Positions 7,278 to 7,578 of a stretch of DNA of 7,578 nucleotides are shown piece by piece. The stretch's first letter is position 1; each line of letters opens with the position of its first letter. A program made the translations under genes and the position numbers. Source of the DNA: Verrucomicrobiales bacterium (GTDB lineage: Bacteria > Verrucomicrobiota > Verrucomicrobiia > Limisphaerales > UBA11320); NCBI GenBank assembly GCA_003452185.1, contig DMJJ01000285.1, positions 1 through 7,578 of the forward strand, given 5' to 3'. The notes beneath the pieces are model-generated. The model saw nothing but the letters and a program-made list of their open reading frames with translations. It did no database searches and was not told where the DNA came from.

Positions 7278-7305
7278 AAAAAAGGGACCCCCACACGGGG
7301 GTCCC
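7278..7305 (-). terminator. Intrinsic terminator, - strand (copy 1)
   Basis: On the - strand this reads GGGACCCCC, loop GTGT, GGGGGTCCC, then six T. The stem is 9 bp and perfect, so this is a textbook rho-independent terminator. It would stop transcripts entering from the right about 147 bp before the start codon at 7131. On the + strand the hairpin is preceded by A6 and lacks a U-tract, so it is not a terminator in that direction. Confidence 0.88.
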
Positions 7306-7340
7306 GGTAAGAGTAGCCTGGCGATGGAGGAGAATACCTC
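7278..7340 (-). repeat. Module copy 1 of a 63-bp direct repeat
   Basis: It matches 7488-7550 at 61 of 63 positions; the two differences are 7284 versus 7494 and 7327 versus 7537. Read on the - strand, the order is GAGGTATTCTCC, a linker CATCGCCAGGCTACTCTTACC, then the terminator hairpin and T-run. Just outside, on the 5' side of the - strand, a different hairpin can form: TTGTCG and CGGCAA (7341-7359 on the + strand) around a 7-nt loop, with one G-U pair. Identity falls off sharply outside the 63 bp. Confidence 0.9.
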
Positions 7341-7487
7341 TTGCCGTGGGAACCGACAATTGGGCGATCGTACGCGGACCCGGGTAGGGGATTTACGAGG
7401 CGGCGGGATCCGGTCGCTTCTCTCCTATCGAGGCATCAACACTCAGGGTGGGGGGAGGGTTTGGATGCTTGCGAATTGCGGCGGTAC

Positions 7488-7514
7488 AAAAAAAGGACCC
7501 CCACACGGGGGTCC
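7488..7514 (-). terminator. Intrinsic terminator, - strand (copy 2)
   Basis: On the - strand this reads GGACCCCC, loop GTGT, GGGGGTCC, then seven T. The 8-bp GC stem is one pair shorter than in copy 1 because of the substitution at 7494, which lengthens the T-run by one. It faces the same way as copy 1, so a transcript from the right would meet both in series. The RNA it ends is not identifiable within the window. Confidence 0.85.
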
Positions 7515-7550
7515 CGGTAAGAGTAGCCTGGCGATGAAGGAGAATACCTC
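7488..7550 (-). repeat. Module copy 2 of a 63-bp direct repeat
   Basis: Second copy, exactly 210 bp to the right of the first and identical apart from two substitutions. In this copy AGGAG and CTCCT flank GTATT perfectly on the - strand, giving a 5-bp hairpin that is interrupted by one mismatch in copy 1. It also overlaps a longer inverted repeat, ggagaat/attctcc (7539-7545 and 7559-7565), that is absent from copy 1. More copies could lie beyond the right edge. Confidence 0.9.
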
Positions 7551-7578
7551 CTGACCGCATTCTCCGCTATTCGCCCCG

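Larger units (their letters stand above)
7132..7578. other. Non-coding region carrying two repeat modules
   Basis: No convincing gene lies in these 447 bp. The reading frame at 7324-7554 on the + strand begins and ends inside the two repeat copies and has no family features, so it is treated as spurious. What the region holds is two 63-bp modules with - strand terminators, a 147-bp spacer between them, and about 146 bp of leader in front of the gene that starts at 7131. A possible weak promoter for that gene (TTTGAT and AGTACA on the - strand, within about 50 bp of the start) is too poor to call. Confidence 0.6.

Noticed and set aside
7278..7340. Resemblance of the + strand (gggggtcccggtaagagtag, then cctggcg) to parts of 5S rRNA
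   Set aside because: Short stretches look like 5S helix IV and helix I, but the order is wrong, no pairing partner for helix I is present, and the conserved CCGAAC core is missing in both copies. A covariance search with the 5S model would settle it.
7324..7554. Small + strand ORF starting in one repeat copy and ending in the other
   Set aside because: It exists because the same repeat is read at both ends; no ribosome site, no family features, and it crosses both terminator hairpins.

Overview
The window is GC-rich bacterial DNA, about 80% coding. The gene mix points to the PVC group, most likely Verrucomicrobiota: a secreted ThuA-like protein with a GGCCHDY motif, and a secreted helical protein of a type common in Planctomycetes and Verrucomicrobia. 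This placement is inferred from protein character only; there is no rRNA or other firm marker here.

Left part (1-3011, + strand): a tightly coupled four-gene metal-uptake operon. In order it holds the end-truncated periplasmic metal-binding protein (ZnuA type), the ATPase (ZnuC type), the membrane permease (ZnuB type) and a Fur/Zur-family repressor. Each gene starts within 2 bp of, or inside, the end of the previous one. The binding protein should capture Zn(II) (or Mn(II)) outside the inner membrane, the permease and ATPase import it, and the repressor probably shuts the operon off when metal is plentiful. The promoter and the signal peptide of the first gene lie left of the window.

Middle (3253-4806, - strand): der (engA), the double-GTPase ribosome assembly factor. 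It converges on the metal operon and has a charged insert in the second GTPase domain and a basic tail. It diverges from a + strand gene for an exported ThuA-like protein (5014-5886), whose start codon is ambiguous.

Right part: a - strand gene for an exported, mostly helical protein of unknown function (5953-7131) converges on the ThuA gene, with a perfect 9-bp inverted repeat between their ends. Upstream of it, 7132-7578 holds no convincing gene. It does hold two nearly identical 63-bp modules exactly 210 bp apart, each ending in a strong intrinsic terminator that acts on the - strand, toward the 5953-7131 gene. They could be tandem attenuators, a pair of small-RNA 3' ends or a dispersed repeat family. 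This is the least explained structure in the window.
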